The notes beneath the pieces were generated by a model, which had not been told where the DNA came from, made no database searches, and saw nothing but the letters and a program-made list of their open reading frames with translations. The translations under genes and the position numbers were made by a program. Shown here piece by piece: positions 27,371 to 36,386 of a stretch of 64,000 nucleotides of DNA. This DNA comes from Streptomyces diastatochromogenes (GTDB lineage Bacteria; Actinomycetota; Actinomycetes; Streptomycetales; Streptomycetaceae), in the NCBI GenBank assembly GCA_026913215.1, contig JAPTYK010000001.1:496001-560000 (forward strand). Reading direction: 5' to 3'. The number at the start of each line of letters is the position of its first letter. The stretch's first letter is position 1.

Positions 27371-29443
27371 ATGACTCGATCCTTCTCACGCGGGAGGGGC
27401 GGCAGATCCGCCCTCCTCGCGCTGTTCATCGCCCTCGCCGCGGTGCTGTTCGGCTCCGCTCCGGTCCCCGCCGCCACGGCCGCCGGCGGGTGGTGGGAGC
27501 CCACCTCCCGGCCCGCGCCCGACTCGCAGATCAACGTCACGGGCGAGCCGTTCAAGGGAACGGACGCGCAGGGCAAGGTGCGCGGGTTCGTCGACGCGCA
27601 CAACCACCTCATGTCCAACGAGGGCTTCGGCGGCCGGATGATCTGCGGGGCCACGTTCTCGCAGGCCGGTGCCGCCGACGCCCTGAAGGACTGCCCCGAG
27701 CACTACCCGGACGGCTCGGGGGCGCTCTTCGAGCACCTCACGGGCGGTGACAACGGGAAGCACGACCCGGTCGGCTGGCCCACGTTCAAGAGCTGGCCCG
27801 CCCCCAACTCGATGAGCCACCAGCAGAACTACTACGCGTGGGTCGAGCGGGCCTGGCGCGGCGGGCAGCGGGTCCTGGTCAACGACCTGGTGACCAACGG
27901 CCTGATCTGCTCGCTCCTGCCGCGCGACCGCGGCTGCGACGAGATGGACGCCATCCGGCTCGAAGCCCGCAAGAGCTACGAACTCCAGGCCTACATCGAC
28001 CAGATGTACGGCGGTCCGGGCAAGGGCTGGTTCCGCATCGTCACCGACTCCGCGCAGGCGCGCTCGGTGATCAAGGAGGGCAAGCTCGCCGTCGTCCTCG
28101 GCGTGGAGACCTCGGAGCCCTTCGGCTGCAAGATGATCCTGGACGTCGCCCAGTGCAGCCAGGCGGACATCGACAAGGGCCTCGACGAGCTGTACGGGCT
28201 CGGCGTGCGCAGCATGTTCCTCTGCCACAAGTTCGACAACGCGCTGTGCGGCGTCCGCTTCGACAGCGGGACGACGGGCGTGGCGGTCAACATCGGCCAG
28301 TTCCTCTCGACCGGCACCTTCTGGGCCACCGAGAAGTGCGCGGGCCCGCAGCACGACAACCCGATCGGCCTCGCCGCCGCGCCGCCCGCGATGGCCGAGA
28401 AGCTGCCGGCCGGGGTGAGCGTCCCCTCGTACGCCTCCGACGCCCAGTGCAACACCCGGGGTCTCACACGGCTCGGGGAGTACGCCCTCAAGGGCATGAT
28501 CCAGCGCGGCATGATGCTGGAGCTCGACCACATGAGCGTCAAGGCCGCCGGGCGGGCGCTCGACATGCTGGAGGCCGAGGAGTACCCGGGCGTCATCTCC
28601 AGCCACAGCTGGATGGACATGGACTGGACGGACCGGGTCTACCGGCTCGGCGGGTTCGTCGCCCAGTACATGGGCAGCGCCCAGGGCTTCGTCGGCGAGG
28701 CCGGCCAGAAGGCCGAGCTGCGCAAGAAGTACGGGGTCGGGCTCGGCTACGGCACCGACATGAACGGCGTCGGCGCCCACCCGGGGCCGGTCGGCGCGGA
28801 CGCCCCGAACGCGGTGAAGTACCCGTTCCGCAGCTTCGACGGCGGCTCGGTCCTCGACCGCCAGGTCACCGGCGACCGCACCTGGGACCTCAACACCGAC
28901 GGCGCCGCGCACAACGGCCTGGTGCCGGACTGGGTCGAGCAGATCCGGCTCTCCCCCGGCGGCCAGAGCGTCGTGGACGACCTGTCGCGGGGAGCGGAGT
29001 CGTACCTGACGACCTGGAAGAAGACCGAGGGCCACGAGCCGGGTGTGAACCTGGCGGCCGGGCAGCCGGTGTCGGCCTCCACCACCGAGTGGTGGAACCC
29101 CTTCGTGGACTTCTCGCCCGGCCTCACGGTCGACGGCAACACGGGGACCCGCTGGGCCAGCGAGTGGTCGGACGACCAGTGGCTGAAGGTGGACCTGGGC
29201 TCGGTGCGCCGGGTCGGGCGGGTCACGCTCGACTGGGAGCGGGCCTACGCGCGCGCGTACCGGATCGAGCTGTCGGAGGACGGCACGAACTGGAAGGACG
29301 TGTGGTCCACGGACGCGGGTGACGGCGGCTACGACACGGCGACCTTCGACTCGCAGGCGGCCCGCTACGTCCGTGTCCACGGCGTGAAGCGGGCCACGGA
29401 CTGGGGCTACTCGCTCTACGAGGTGGCCGTCAACAGGTCCTGA
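27371..29443 (+). CDS. Secreted dipeptidase-like hydrolase with F5/8 discoidin domain
   Basis: An intact 690-residue gene starts at ATG 27371. A signal peptide (RSALLALFIALAAVLFGSAP, cut near AATAAGG) directs export. The catalytic part has amidohydrolase features: the HxH site VDAHNHLMSNEGFGG, MLELDHMSVKAAGRALDML, GVISSHSWMDMDW and GLGYGTDMNGVGAHPG, suggesting a metal-dependent membrane-dipeptidase-like fold. The last 150 residues form an F5/8-type (discoidin) carbohydrate-binding module: LTVDGNTGTRWASEWSDDQW, RVGRVTLDWERAYARAYRIE. The substrate is unknown; cell-wall or matrix-bound peptides are possible. It stands alone and ends at a strong hairpin. Confidence 0.85.
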   Translation: MTRSFSRGRGGRSALLALFIALAAVLFGSAPVPAATAAGGWWEPTSRPAPDSQINVTGEPFKGTDAQGKVRGFVDAHNHLMSNEGFGGRMICGATFSQAGAADALKDCPEHYPDGSGALFEHLTGGDNGKHDPVGWPTFKSWPAPNSMSHQQNYYAWVERAWRGGQRVLVNDLVTNGLICSLLPRDRGCDEMDAIRLEARKSYELQAYIDQMYGGPGKGWFRIVTDSAQARSVIKEGKLAVVLGVETSEPFGCKMILDVAQCSQADIDKGLDELYGLGVRSMFLCHKFDNALCGVRFDSGTTGVAVNIGQFLSTGTFWATEKCAGPQHDNPIGLAAAPPAMAEKLPAGVSVPSYASDAQCNTRGLTRLGEYALKGMIQRGMMLELDHMSVKAAGRALDMLEAEEYPGVISSHSWMDMDWTDRVYRLGGFVAQYMGSAQGFVGEAGQKAELRKKYGVGLGYGTDMNGVGAHPGPVGADAPNAVKYPFRSFDGGSVLDRQVTGDRTWDLNTDGAAHNGLVPDWVEQIRLSPGGQSVVDDLSRGAESYLTTWKKTEGHEPGVNLAAGQPVSASTTEWWNPFVDFSPGLTVDGNTGTRWASEWSDDQWLKVDLGSVRRVGRVTLDWERAYARAYRIELSEDGTNWKDVWSTDAGDGGYDTATFDSQAARYVRVHGVKRATDWGYSLYEVAVNRS

Positions 29444-29468
29444 CCCGCACGCGGGGAGCGCACGAAGA

Positions 29469-29492
29469 GGGCTGCCGGAGATCCGGCAGCCC
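29469..29492. terminator. Bidirectional hairpin terminator
   Basis: GGGCTGCCGG at 29469-29478 pairs perfectly with CCGGCAGCCC at 29483-29492 around an AGAT loop. It lies between the convergent discoidin-domain hydrolase and beta-propeller genes and probably ends both. Confidence 0.8.
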
Positions 29493-29509
29493 CTCGCGCG
29501 TGCGGCGGG

Positions 29510-30766
29510 TCAGCCGCCGCGGGCCCGTCCAGTCGGCGGGGACCCGGGCGAGCCGGACGCGCTGGGGTGGTCGCCGACGTCCACGCTCGTCACCCGCCGC
29601 CCGGTGGCGAAGTCGATCGCGGTGACCCGGTCGGCGCCGCTCTCGGAGATGACGCAGGACTTCCCGTCGCCACTCACGGTCGCCCAGTAGGGCTTGGAGG
29701 CCGGGACGAGCGGGCCCTGCGCGAAGGTCTCCCGGTCGACGACGGTCGCGTAGTCGTCCATGGTCCCGGCGACACAGAGCTTGTCGCCGTCGGGGCTGAT
29801 CGAGAGGCCGTGGTGGCGCGAGTCGTTGACCCAGGTCGTGCGGTCGGGATCGGTCGCCGGGTTGCCGGGGAGGTTCTTGAGGCGGGTGATGCGGTCGGAG
29901 TCGACGTCGTACTCCAGGAAGCCGTTGAAGAAGGAGACCTGGAAGTAGATCTTCTTCTCGTCCGGGGTGAAGACGAGCGGGCGGACGGCGTCGGAGAGGT
30001 CGCCGCGCCCGAAGGCGTCGAGGCGCTCGCGCATGTCGATGACGCGGACGGTCTCGAAGGTGCGGGCGTCGACGACGGTGATCCTCCGGTCGCCCTTGGT
30101 CCAGTCGAGCCAGGGGGCGTCGAGCGCGGTGGTGACCTCGCCGATGGACATGTTCCACAGCAGGCCGTCGGAGGTGAAGACGTTCTCGTGGGGCTTGTCG
30201 CCGGTCTTGAAGGAGCCGATCTGGCGTCCCGTGGCGATGTCCAGGACGTGCACGGTGTTCGCGGTGGAGGCGGAGACCGCGACGCGGGTGCCGTCGGGCG
30301 AGACGGCCATGTGGTCGGCGCGGTAACCGGCCACCGGGAAGCGCCAGTTGATCCGTCCGGTCCGCAGGTCGAGGGAGACGACGTCGGCGAAGCTGGGGCG
30401 GGAGACGACCATGGCGGAGCCGTCGGGGGTCGCGTACATGTCGTCGACGAACTGGTCGTGGCCCTCGCCGGGTCCGGTGCGGACGCCGAGGAAGAAGGCG
30501 AGCTTGACGGGGTTCAGGTAGATCTCGCGGAGGCGTTCCTCCTTGTCGGGGATCACGTTCACGCGCGCGACGCGGTGGAAGTCGCCGCGGGAGGCGATGA
30601 CGTCGGCGGTGCCGTCCCAGTTGTTGCCGACGAACATCACCTCACGGAGCCCGGCGGGCGCGGCGGGCGCGGCGGCTCCGGTGCCGCCCGTGGTGGCGAC
30701 GAGCGCGAGGGCGGTGGCGAGGGCTCCGAGAAAGCGGCGGGTCCCGGACGTGCGGGGAGAGGGCAT
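29510..30766 (-). CDS. Secreted YVTN/WD40-like beta-propeller protein
   Basis: The ATG at 30766 (MPSPRTSGTRRFLGALATAL) follows GAAGGATCCCC. A signal peptide (FLGALATALALVATTGGTGA) leads to a protein with several beta-propeller blades: DDMYATPDGSAMVV, DHMAVSPDGTRVAVSASTAN, TVHVLDIATGRQIGSFKTGD, LVFTPDEKKIYFQVSFFNGF, GLSISPDGDKLCVAGTMDDY and ATVSGDGKSCVISESGADRV. About 418 residues, related to YncE/YVTN proteins of unknown role. The last twenty residues (GSPGSPPTGRARGG) look out of frame; a base loss near 29563 would give HPQRVRLARVPADWTGP, the usual family ending. It converges on the secreted hydrolase gene. Confidence 0.8.
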   Translation of the reverse strand: MPSPRTSGTRRFLGALATALALVATTGGTGAAAPAAPAGLREVMFVGNNWDGTADVIASRGDFHRVARVNVIPDKEERLREIYLNPVKLAFFLGVRTGPGEGHDQFVDDMYATPDGSAMVVSRPSFADVVSLDLRTGRINWRFPVAGYRADHMAVSPDGTRVAVSASTANTVHVLDIATGRQIGSFKTGDKPHENVFTSDGLLWNMSIGEVTTALDAPWLDWTKGDRRITVVDARTFETVRVIDMRERLDAFGRGDLSDAVRPLVFTPDEKKIYFQVSFFNGFLEYDVDSDRITRLKNLPGNPATDPDRTTWVNDSRHHGLSISPDGDKLCVAGTMDDYATVVDRETFAQGPLVPASKPYWATVSGDGKSCVISESGADRVTAIDFATGRRVTSVDVGDHPSASGSPGSPPTGRARGG

Positions 30767-30917
30767 GGGGATCCTTCTTCCGTGGCGCGACGATGAGTTA
30801 CCGGAGGTAACCATGGTCGCGTCGAGCCCACAAGCCCCTGGGACGCACCCGCCGCACCTGCCGTCCCGGCCGGTGCGGGATCATGGGAGGAGGAACCCAG
30901 AAGGGACGGAACGGACG

Positions 30918-31520
30918 ATGAGGCACCGCAGTGTCGCGGACCTGATGACGCCCACCGCGGTCGCGGTGCAGCGCGGGACGTCGTTCAAGGAGATCGCGCG
31001 GCTCCTCGACGAGTACGGCATCACCGCGGTCCCGGTGGTCGACGAGGAGAACCGGCCGGTGGGCGTCGTCTCCGAGGCGGACCTGCTGCGGCGGCACACG
31101 GCGAAGGACGGACCGAGCTCGGCGGAGGCCATGATGTCGAGCCCCGCCGTCACGGCCCGGCCCTCCTGGACGGCGGTCGAGGCGGCCCGCCTGATGGAAC
31201 GGCACCGGGTGAAGCGGCTCCCGGTCGTCGACCCGGAGGGACGGCTGATCGGGGTGCTCAGCCGCAGCGACCTGCTCCAGCTGTTCCTGCGGCGGGACCG
31301 CTCGATCCAGGAGGAGATCCGCGAGGACGTGGTCGTCCGCATCCTGCGCCTCTCTCCCTCCGCCGTGCACATCGACGTCGACGAGGGCCGGGTGACGCTG
31401 AGCGGCGCCCTGGAACGCCGGGGCCTCGGCCCGATCCTGGTCCGCCTCTGCGAGACGGTGGACGGGGTCGTGGAGGTCGTGGACCGGATGGTGTACGAGG
31501 AGGAGGGCGACGCCCCTTAG
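30918..31520 (+). CDS. CBS-CBS-BON domain protein
   Basis: The ATG at 30918 (MRHRSVADLMTPTAVAVQRG) gives an intact 200-residue protein. Two CBS domains (VADLMTPTAVAVQRGTSFKE to GVVSEADLL, and AEAMMSSPAVTARPSWTAVE to IGVLSRSDLLQLFLR) are followed by a short BON domain (EDVVVRILRLSPSAVHIDVD, GRVTLSGALERRGL). CBS pairs bind adenosine nucleotides; BON domains associate with membranes or lipids. Such proteins appear in actinobacterial stress and dormancy gene sets, but the role is not defined here. It ends at a 17-bp hairpin shared with the convergent DUF1876 gene. Confidence 0.9.
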   Translation: MRHRSVADLMTPTAVAVQRGTSFKEIARLLDEYGITAVPVVDEENRPVGVVSEADLLRRHTAKDGPSSAEAMMSSPAVTARPSWTAVEAARLMERHRVKRLPVVDPEGRLIGVLSRSDLLQLFLRRDRSIQEEIREDVVVRILRLSPSAVHIDVDEGRVTLSGALERRGLGPILVRLCETVDGVVEVVDRMVYEEEGDAP

Positions 31521-31536
31521 CGGGCGTCGGGACGCG

Positions 31537-31580
31537 GCCGGGAGCCCGGCGGGGCGTCACCGGCCCGCCGGGCTCCCGGC
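31537..31580. terminator. Bidirectional 17-bp hairpin terminator
   Basis: GCCGGGAGCCCGGCGGG at 31537-31553 is perfectly complementary to 31564-31580, with a 10-nt loop. It sits between the convergent CBS-BON and DUF1876 genes. Confidence 0.85.
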
Positions 31581-31596
31581 GCGGGAGGCGGCTCCG

Positions 31597-31896
31597 TCAG
31601 GTGACCGCCTCCGGCCAGCCGTAGCCGGGGCCGGTGCGCCGGGGAACGGTCCCCGCGCCCACCGCCTCCATCTCCTTGTTGGCCTCCCGCATGAGCTTGC
31701 CGGCCAGGTCCTTCATCGCCCGGCTCGCGGCCAGTTCGTCGCCGATCGCCGGCACGTCCACATCCGCCGGGTTGCACCGCGCGGAGCCGTGGCCGGTGAG
31801 GGTCGAGGTGCCGGTGCGCAGCCGGGCCTCGGCCTTCGTCCTGCCGCTGTCCTCCGTCAGCTCCACGCCGACCGTCCACTCCAGCGTGCGGCTCAT
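31597..31896 (-). CDS. DUF1876 (Rv2632c-like) dsRBD-fold protein
   Basis: The ATG at 31896 (MSRTLEWTVGVELTEDSGRT) gives an intact 99-residue protein. KAEARLRTGTSTLTGHGSAR, NPADVDVPAIGDELAASRAM and KDLAGKLMREANKEMEAV identify the DUF1876 family, whose known structure has a double-stranded-RNA-binding-like fold without proven RNA binding. It is small, soluble and monocistronic, next to a CBS-BON gene, a pairing that fits actinobacterial stress loci. The function is unknown. Confidence 0.85.
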   Translation of the reverse strand: MSRTLEWTVGVELTEDSGRTKAEARLRTGTSTLTGHGSARCNPADVDVPAIGDELAASRAMKDLAGKLMREANKEMEAVGAGTVPRRTGPGYGWPEAVT

Positions 31897-31999
31897 GGTC
31901 CGCCTCCTCGCATCACCGGGCCACGCGGCACCGGGGCGCGGCCCCTTCCGATACCTCCAGGATCCATCGGCGGGGGCGGGAACGCGCGGGGACGGGACC

Positions 32000-32808
32000 C
32001 TAGGGCGCGCGGAAGAGGCGGGGGAAACGGGGGGCCAGCCAGGGCTTGCGGCCCCAGCCGAGGGCCTTGCCGCGGGCGATCACCGGCCAGGGGTCGACGC
32101 GCCCGAGGGCGAGCAGGAGGAAGGCGACCGGTTCGGTGAGGATGGTGCAGTCGGGCCGGGCGGGCGGGCGGTGGTCGGTGCGGACCGCGCCGTCGGTGAG
32201 GGTGACGCCGAAGCCCTGACCGCCGCCCCGGAGCCGTACGGCGAAGCTCGCGGTCAGTCCGGCGGTGGCGGCCGGGTCCGTGACCCGCGGCATCGCCTCG
32301 ACCAGGAACGGCAGGGTGAGCCCGACCCGTCGCGCGTCGAGCATGTGGGGCGGTCCAGGGCGAGGGCGAGGTCGTAGCCGTGGCCGAGCATGTGGGTCAG
32401 CAGGTACGAGCCGAGGACGGCGGGGCTCATGCGGCCGAGCGGCGTGGCGAGCCGCTCGTCCGGGTCGCGCTCCTCGACGTCCGCGAGGAACGCGGCGGCC
32501 CCGGCCGTGATCATCCCGGCGAGCGGGCCGGGCGTCCGCTCGGCGAAGCCGGCGAGGGCCCGTGCGTTGGCCTCGGCCAGGCTGCCGGGGTGCCGTCGCC
32601 GTAGGGGCGCTCGCGGCCGGCGGCGAGGTCGGCCATGAGGGCGTTGGCCTGCGCCAGGTGGGCGGCGGCCTCCCGACCGTCCAGACGGAGCGGGGCACGG
32701 GCAGCCGGCCGGGGTCCGCCGCCCGTCCGTCCGGCGCCGTGGCGCGCAGGACCGCCGCGATGTCGTCGGCGGTCCCCGTATCGCCTCGGCAAGCCCTTCG
32801 GGAAGCAC
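32000..32808 (-). CDS. Mycothiol-dependent maleylpyruvate isomerase family protein (frameshifted)
   Basis: The best start is GTG at 32808 (MLPEGLAEAIRG); an ATG at 32828 is possible in another frame. The stop is at 32000, about 270 residues. After repair the N-terminal half reads PRSVWTVGEAAAHLAQANAL, MADLAAGRERPYGDGTPGSL and PAVLGSYLLTHMLGHGYDLA, a DinB-like metal-binding helix bundle with His at the usual place. The C-terminal half (SFAVRLRGGGQGFGVTLTDG, DCTILTEPVAFLLLALGRVD) resembles the SCP2-like domain of MDMPI proteins. Base losses lie near 32780, 32695, 32595 and 32352. The thiol-dependent reaction is undefined. Confidence 0.75.
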
Positions 32809-32921
32809 CCGCCCGTTCGCCGCGTCATGGTCCCGCCCCTCCCTGGGTCCGGTGGCTCCCGTGGAGCACCGGTAGGCCAGGGACCGTACCAGCGGGTAGG
32901 TCCGCGCGCACCGATCGCGGC

Positions 32922-33888
32922 TCACGCCCCGGTCGGTCCGCCGTCGACCGTGAGGACGAGCTTGCCCGTGGTGCGGTCGGTCTCGCCGAGGGCGTGGGCC
33001 TTGGCGGCTTCGGCGAGGGGGAAGACGGCCTCGACGTGGGGGCGGAGGGCTCCGGAGGCCGCGAGGGCCGCGACGGCGTTCATGCCGGCGTGGTCGGCCT
33101 CGACGAGGAGGGTCTCCGCGCGGACTCCTTCGCCGCCGCCCTGGCCGCGTCGTCCGGATCGGTGGGCGGGAGCAGGGAGACGAGCGTGCCGCCGGGGCGG
33201 AGGACGTCGAAGGAGCGGGTCCGGGTGTCGCCGGAGAGCGGGTCGAGGACCATGTCGACGTCCCGGACGGCCTCGGCGAAGTCGGTGGTGCGGTAGTCGA
33301 TGACCTCGTCCGCGCCGAGGGAGCGGACGAAGGCGTGCTTCGGGGCGCTCGCGGTGCCGATGACGTACGCGCCGCGGGCCTTGGCGATCTGGACGGCGAG
33401 GTGGCCGACGCCGCCGGCGGCCGCGTGGATCAGCACCTGCTGCCCGGGGCCGACCCGGGCCGTGTCGACGATCGCCTGGTACGCGGTGAGCGCGGCGAGC
33501 GGCAGGGCGCCGGCCTGTACGTGGTCGAGCTCGGCCGGCTTGCGGGCGAAGGCGCGGGCCGGGCCGGTCACGTACTCGGCGTGGGAGCCGACGCCGTACG
33601 GGTAGGGCAGCATCCCGAAGACCTCGTCGCCGGGCTTGAACACGGTCACGCCGAAGCCGACGGCCTCGACGACGCCGGAGACGTCCCAGCCGAGGACGAG
33701 GGGCAGGCGGTCGAGGAAGAGGGCGCCGGAGCGGTGCTTCCAGTCGGTCGGGTTGACGCCGGCCGCGCGGACGGCGACGAGGATCTGGCCGGGGCCGGGC
33801 GCGGGCCGCGGCACCACGACCTCCCGGAGGACCTCGGGGTGCCGTGGGTGTCCTGGCGGATGGCGCGCATGGTGGGCTGATTCGTCAT
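32922..33888 (-). CDS. NADP-dependent quinone oxidoreductase-like MDR protein (frameshifted)
   Basis: The ATG at 33888 begins MTNQPTMRAIRQDTHGTP and the stop is at 32922, about 322 residues. Medium-chain reductase features: ILVAVRAAGVNPTDWKHRSG, LVLGWDVSGVVEAVGFGVTV, GDEVFGMLPYPYGVGSHAEY, the nucleotide-binding VLIHAAAGGVGHLAVQIAKA and SLGADEVIDYRTTDF. There are no zinc-ligand cysteines, so it is of the zinc-free quinone reductase type. Base losses near 33838 and 33120 alter the start and the last 50 residues (HAGMNAVAALAASGALRPHV, ALGETDRTTGKLVLTVDGGP). It is divergent from a GlxA/AraC-type regulator with an ATGGCA palindrome between. Confidence 0.88.
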
Positions 33889-33923
33889 GCCGTCCAGACT
33901 CGCCGTCCGCCCCGCCGCACACC

Positions 33924-33939
33924 ATGGCATGATTGCCAT
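33924..33939. promoter_or_regulatory. ATGGCA-N4-TGCCAT inverted repeat
   Basis: ATGGCA at 33924-33929 and TGCCAT at 33934-33939 form a perfect inverted repeat with a TGAT spacer, 20 bp before the GlxA-type regulator start and 35 bp from the divergent oxidoreductase start. It is well placed to control both genes. Confidence 0.55.
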
Positions 33940-33958
33940 CTTCCGAAGGGATCCTGCC

Positions 33959-34922
33959 ATGCGTGAGCGCCATCGTGTCGTCGTCCTCGCCCTGGACGGG
34001 GTCTACCCCTTCGAACTGGGCATTCCCAGCCGGGTGTTCGGCTCGGCGGCCGAGCACTACGAGGTCCTGACCTGCTCGGTGGACGGCCGGCCGGTCCGTA
34101 CGAACTCCGACTTCTCGGTGACCGTCGAGCACGGGCCCGAGGCGCTCGCCACGGCCGACACCGTGATCCTTCCGCCCTTCGACATGGCCCTGCTCTCCCG
34201 CGAGCTCCCCGCCGCCGTCACCGGGGCGCTGGCCTCGGTGCCCGCCGGGGCCCGGCTGGTGTCCATCTGCACGGGCGCGTTCGTCCTCGCCGCCGCCGGG
34301 CTCCTGGACGGCCGCCCCGCCACCACGCACTGGGCGCTCGCCGCCGTCTTCCGCGACTGGTTCCCCGGGTGGCGCTCGACGCGGACGTGCTGTTCGTCGA
34401 CGACGGGGACGTGCTGACCTCGGCGGGCGCCGCCTCCGGCGTGGACGTCTGCCTGCACCTCGTGCGGAAGGACCACGGCACCGCCGTCGCGAACTTCGTG
34501 GCCCGGGTGTGCGTCGTGCCGCCCTGGCGGGACGGCGGGCAGGCCCAGTACATCGAGCAGCCGGTGCCCGAGACCACCGCGAACGGGACCTCGGCGACCC
34601 GGCAGTGGGCGCTGGAGCACCTGCACGAGCCGCTGGCGCTCGGCGCGCTCGCCGACCACGCCCGGATGAGCCTGCGGACCTTCGCCCGCCGGTTCAACGA
34701 GGAGGTCGGCATGAGCCCCGGCCGCTGGCTGATCCAGCAGCGGGTGGCCCGCGCCCGGCACCTGCTCGAATCCACGGACCTCGCCGTCGACGACATCGCG
34801 GGCCAGGTCGGCTTCGCCACCGGCACCTCGCTGCGCCAGCACCTCCACGCGGCGATCGGCGTCTCCCGCTCGCCTACCGGCGCACCTTCCGGGCGGGGCC
34901 GCCGCCCCGGGCGGCTCGATAG
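33959..34922 (+). CDS. GlxA/AraC family regulator with DJ-1-like domain (frameshifted)
   Basis: The ATG at 33959 begins MRERHRVVVLALDGVYPFEL; the stop is at 34922, about 322 residues. The N-terminal half is a DJ-1/PfpI-like domain with VSICTGAFVLAAAGLLDGRP and THWALAAVFRDWFP. The C-terminal half is an AraC DNA-binding domain: EHLHEPLALGALADHARMSL, RTFARRFNEEVGMSPGRWLI and ARHLLESTDLAVDDIAGQVG. Base losses near 34370 and 34872 break it. It is divergent from the quinone oxidoreductase gene and likely controls it through the palindrome at 33924-33939. A LysR gene follows closely. Confidence 0.88.
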
Positions 34923-34932
34923 GGTGCGCGCC

Positions 34933-35861
34933 GTGACGCACGAGGACTCCGACGGCACGGCGCGGCCGGTGGGCGATCTGAACCTGCTGCGGACCTTCCT
35001 GGCGGTCCATCGCTCCGGGTCGTTCACCGCCGCCGCCGGGCTGCTCGGCCTGTCCCAGCCGACGGTGACCACCCAGATCCGGGCCCTGGAGCGGCAGACG
35101 GGCCGCGAGCTCTTCGTGCGGCTGCCGCGCGGTGTCGCCCCGACGCCCGTCGCCCACGACCTGGCGGCCCGGGTCGCCGGGCCCCTCGACGCGCTGGCCG
35201 CCGTCGCCGGGCACGAGGCCGCGCTCCACGAGCGGACCGCGCCGGTCCATCTGGCGGGCCCGGCCGAGCTGCTCTGCGCCCGCGTCCTGCCCGCCCTCGC
35301 CCCGCTGGCGGCCGAGGGCGTACGGCTCAGGGTGAGCACCGGGCTGACCGAGCCGCTCCTCGACGAACTGCGGGCGGGACGGCACGACCTGGTGATCGCC
35401 ACCTTCCGGCCGCGCGGGCGGGCCCTGGCCGCCGTGCCGCTCACCGACGAGGAGTTCGTCCTGGTCGCCGCCCCGTGTGGGCCGACCGCGTCAGGGGCCG
35501 CCTGGCCGAGGAAGGGCCCGCGGCGCTGGACCCCGTCCCCCTCGTGGCGTACGCGGAGGACCTGCCCATCGCCCGCCGCTACTGGCGGCACGTGTTCGGG
35601 GCGCGGCTTTCCCTGACCGCCGCGGTGACCGTCCCCGATCTGCGCGGGGTCCTCGCCGCCGTCGTCGCCGGAGCGGGGTTCGGTGTCCTGCCGCGCTACC
35701 TCTGCCACGCCGAACTGGCCTCCGGCGCGCTGGTGCTCCTGCACGAGCCGGAGGACCCGCCCCTCAACACCGGCTATCTCGTCCAGCGCCCCGGACGCCC
35801 CGGGAACCCCGACGTCACCCGCGTCCGGGACCTGCTGGTCGAGGCCGGGCGCGGCTGGTGA
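34933..35861 (+). CDS. LysR family regulator (frameshifted)
   Basis: The GTG at 34933 lies 11 bp after the GlxA-type gene. The protein, about 310 residues, starts MTHEDSDGTARPVGDLNLLR. The DNA-binding domain is FLAVHRSGSFTAAAGLLGLS then QPTVTTQIRALERQTGRELF. The effector domain includes APVHLAGPAELLCARVLPAL, RAGRHDLVIATFRPRGRALA and AAVVAGAGFGVLPRYLCHAE. A single base loss near 35476 splits the effector domain (VWADRVRGRLAEEGPAALDP follows). LysR genes usually control a neighbouring operon; here the following gene encodes a small DUF952 protein. Confidence 0.9.
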
Positions 35862-35899
35862 CCCCGGGCGGCGCCGACGGCTCCTGCTATAACCGGAGC

Positions 35900-36262
35900 A
35901 TGATCTACCACGTGGTGACGCCCGCCGACTGGTCCGCCCGGCCGGAGGAGCCGTACGCCCCCGCCTCCCTCGCGGAGGAGGGGTTCGTCCACTGCTCCCC
36001 CGACGAGCCGACCACGCTCGCCGTCGTGAACGCCTTCTACCGCAGCGCCTCCCGGCCGCTCCTGGTGCTCCTCCTCGACGAGGACCGGCTCACGGCCAGG
36101 ACCGAGTGGGAGGCCGCCGCGCCGACCCCGCCGCCCGGGGTCTCCGGGGAGGTCCTCTTCCCGCACGTGTTCGGGCCGGTCGACCGCGCCGCCGTCGCCG
36201 GGATCCTGGAGGTCGTCTGGGACGGGGACGGCCGGGCCACGGGGCTGACGAAGGCCGTCTGA
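35900..36262 (+). CDS. DUF952 domain protein
   Basis: The ATG at 35900 (MIYHVVTPADWSARPEEPYA) gives an intact 120-residue protein. LAEEGFVHCSPDEPTTLAVV, RPLLVLLLDEDRL and VLFPHVFGPVDRAAVAGILE are typical of DUF952, a family of unknown function with a conserved His-Cys-Ser motif. It may belong to the same transcript as the LysR gene 38 bp upstream. No membrane or export signal is seen. Confidence 0.85.
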   Translation: MIYHVVTPADWSARPEEPYAPASLAEEGFVHCSPDEPTTLAVVNAFYRSASRPLLVLLLDEDRLTARTEWEAAAPTPPPGVSGEVLFPHVFGPVDRAAVAGILEVVWDGDGRATGLTKAV

Positions 36263-36386
36263 CCGGGCGTCAGTCCTTGTTCGGACAGGCCAGGACGGCG
36301 AGGACGCGGCGGTTGGCGCTGCCGTCGTCGGCGATGCCGAGCTTGCCGAACAGGGAGGTCGCGCACTTCCCGGGGCGGCCGTGCCC

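Noticed and set aside
27386..29380. Long antisense frame opposite the discoidin-domain hydrolase
   Set aside because: Its composition (Val/Arg/Asp-rich with no domain) is that of a shadow of a high-GC gene.
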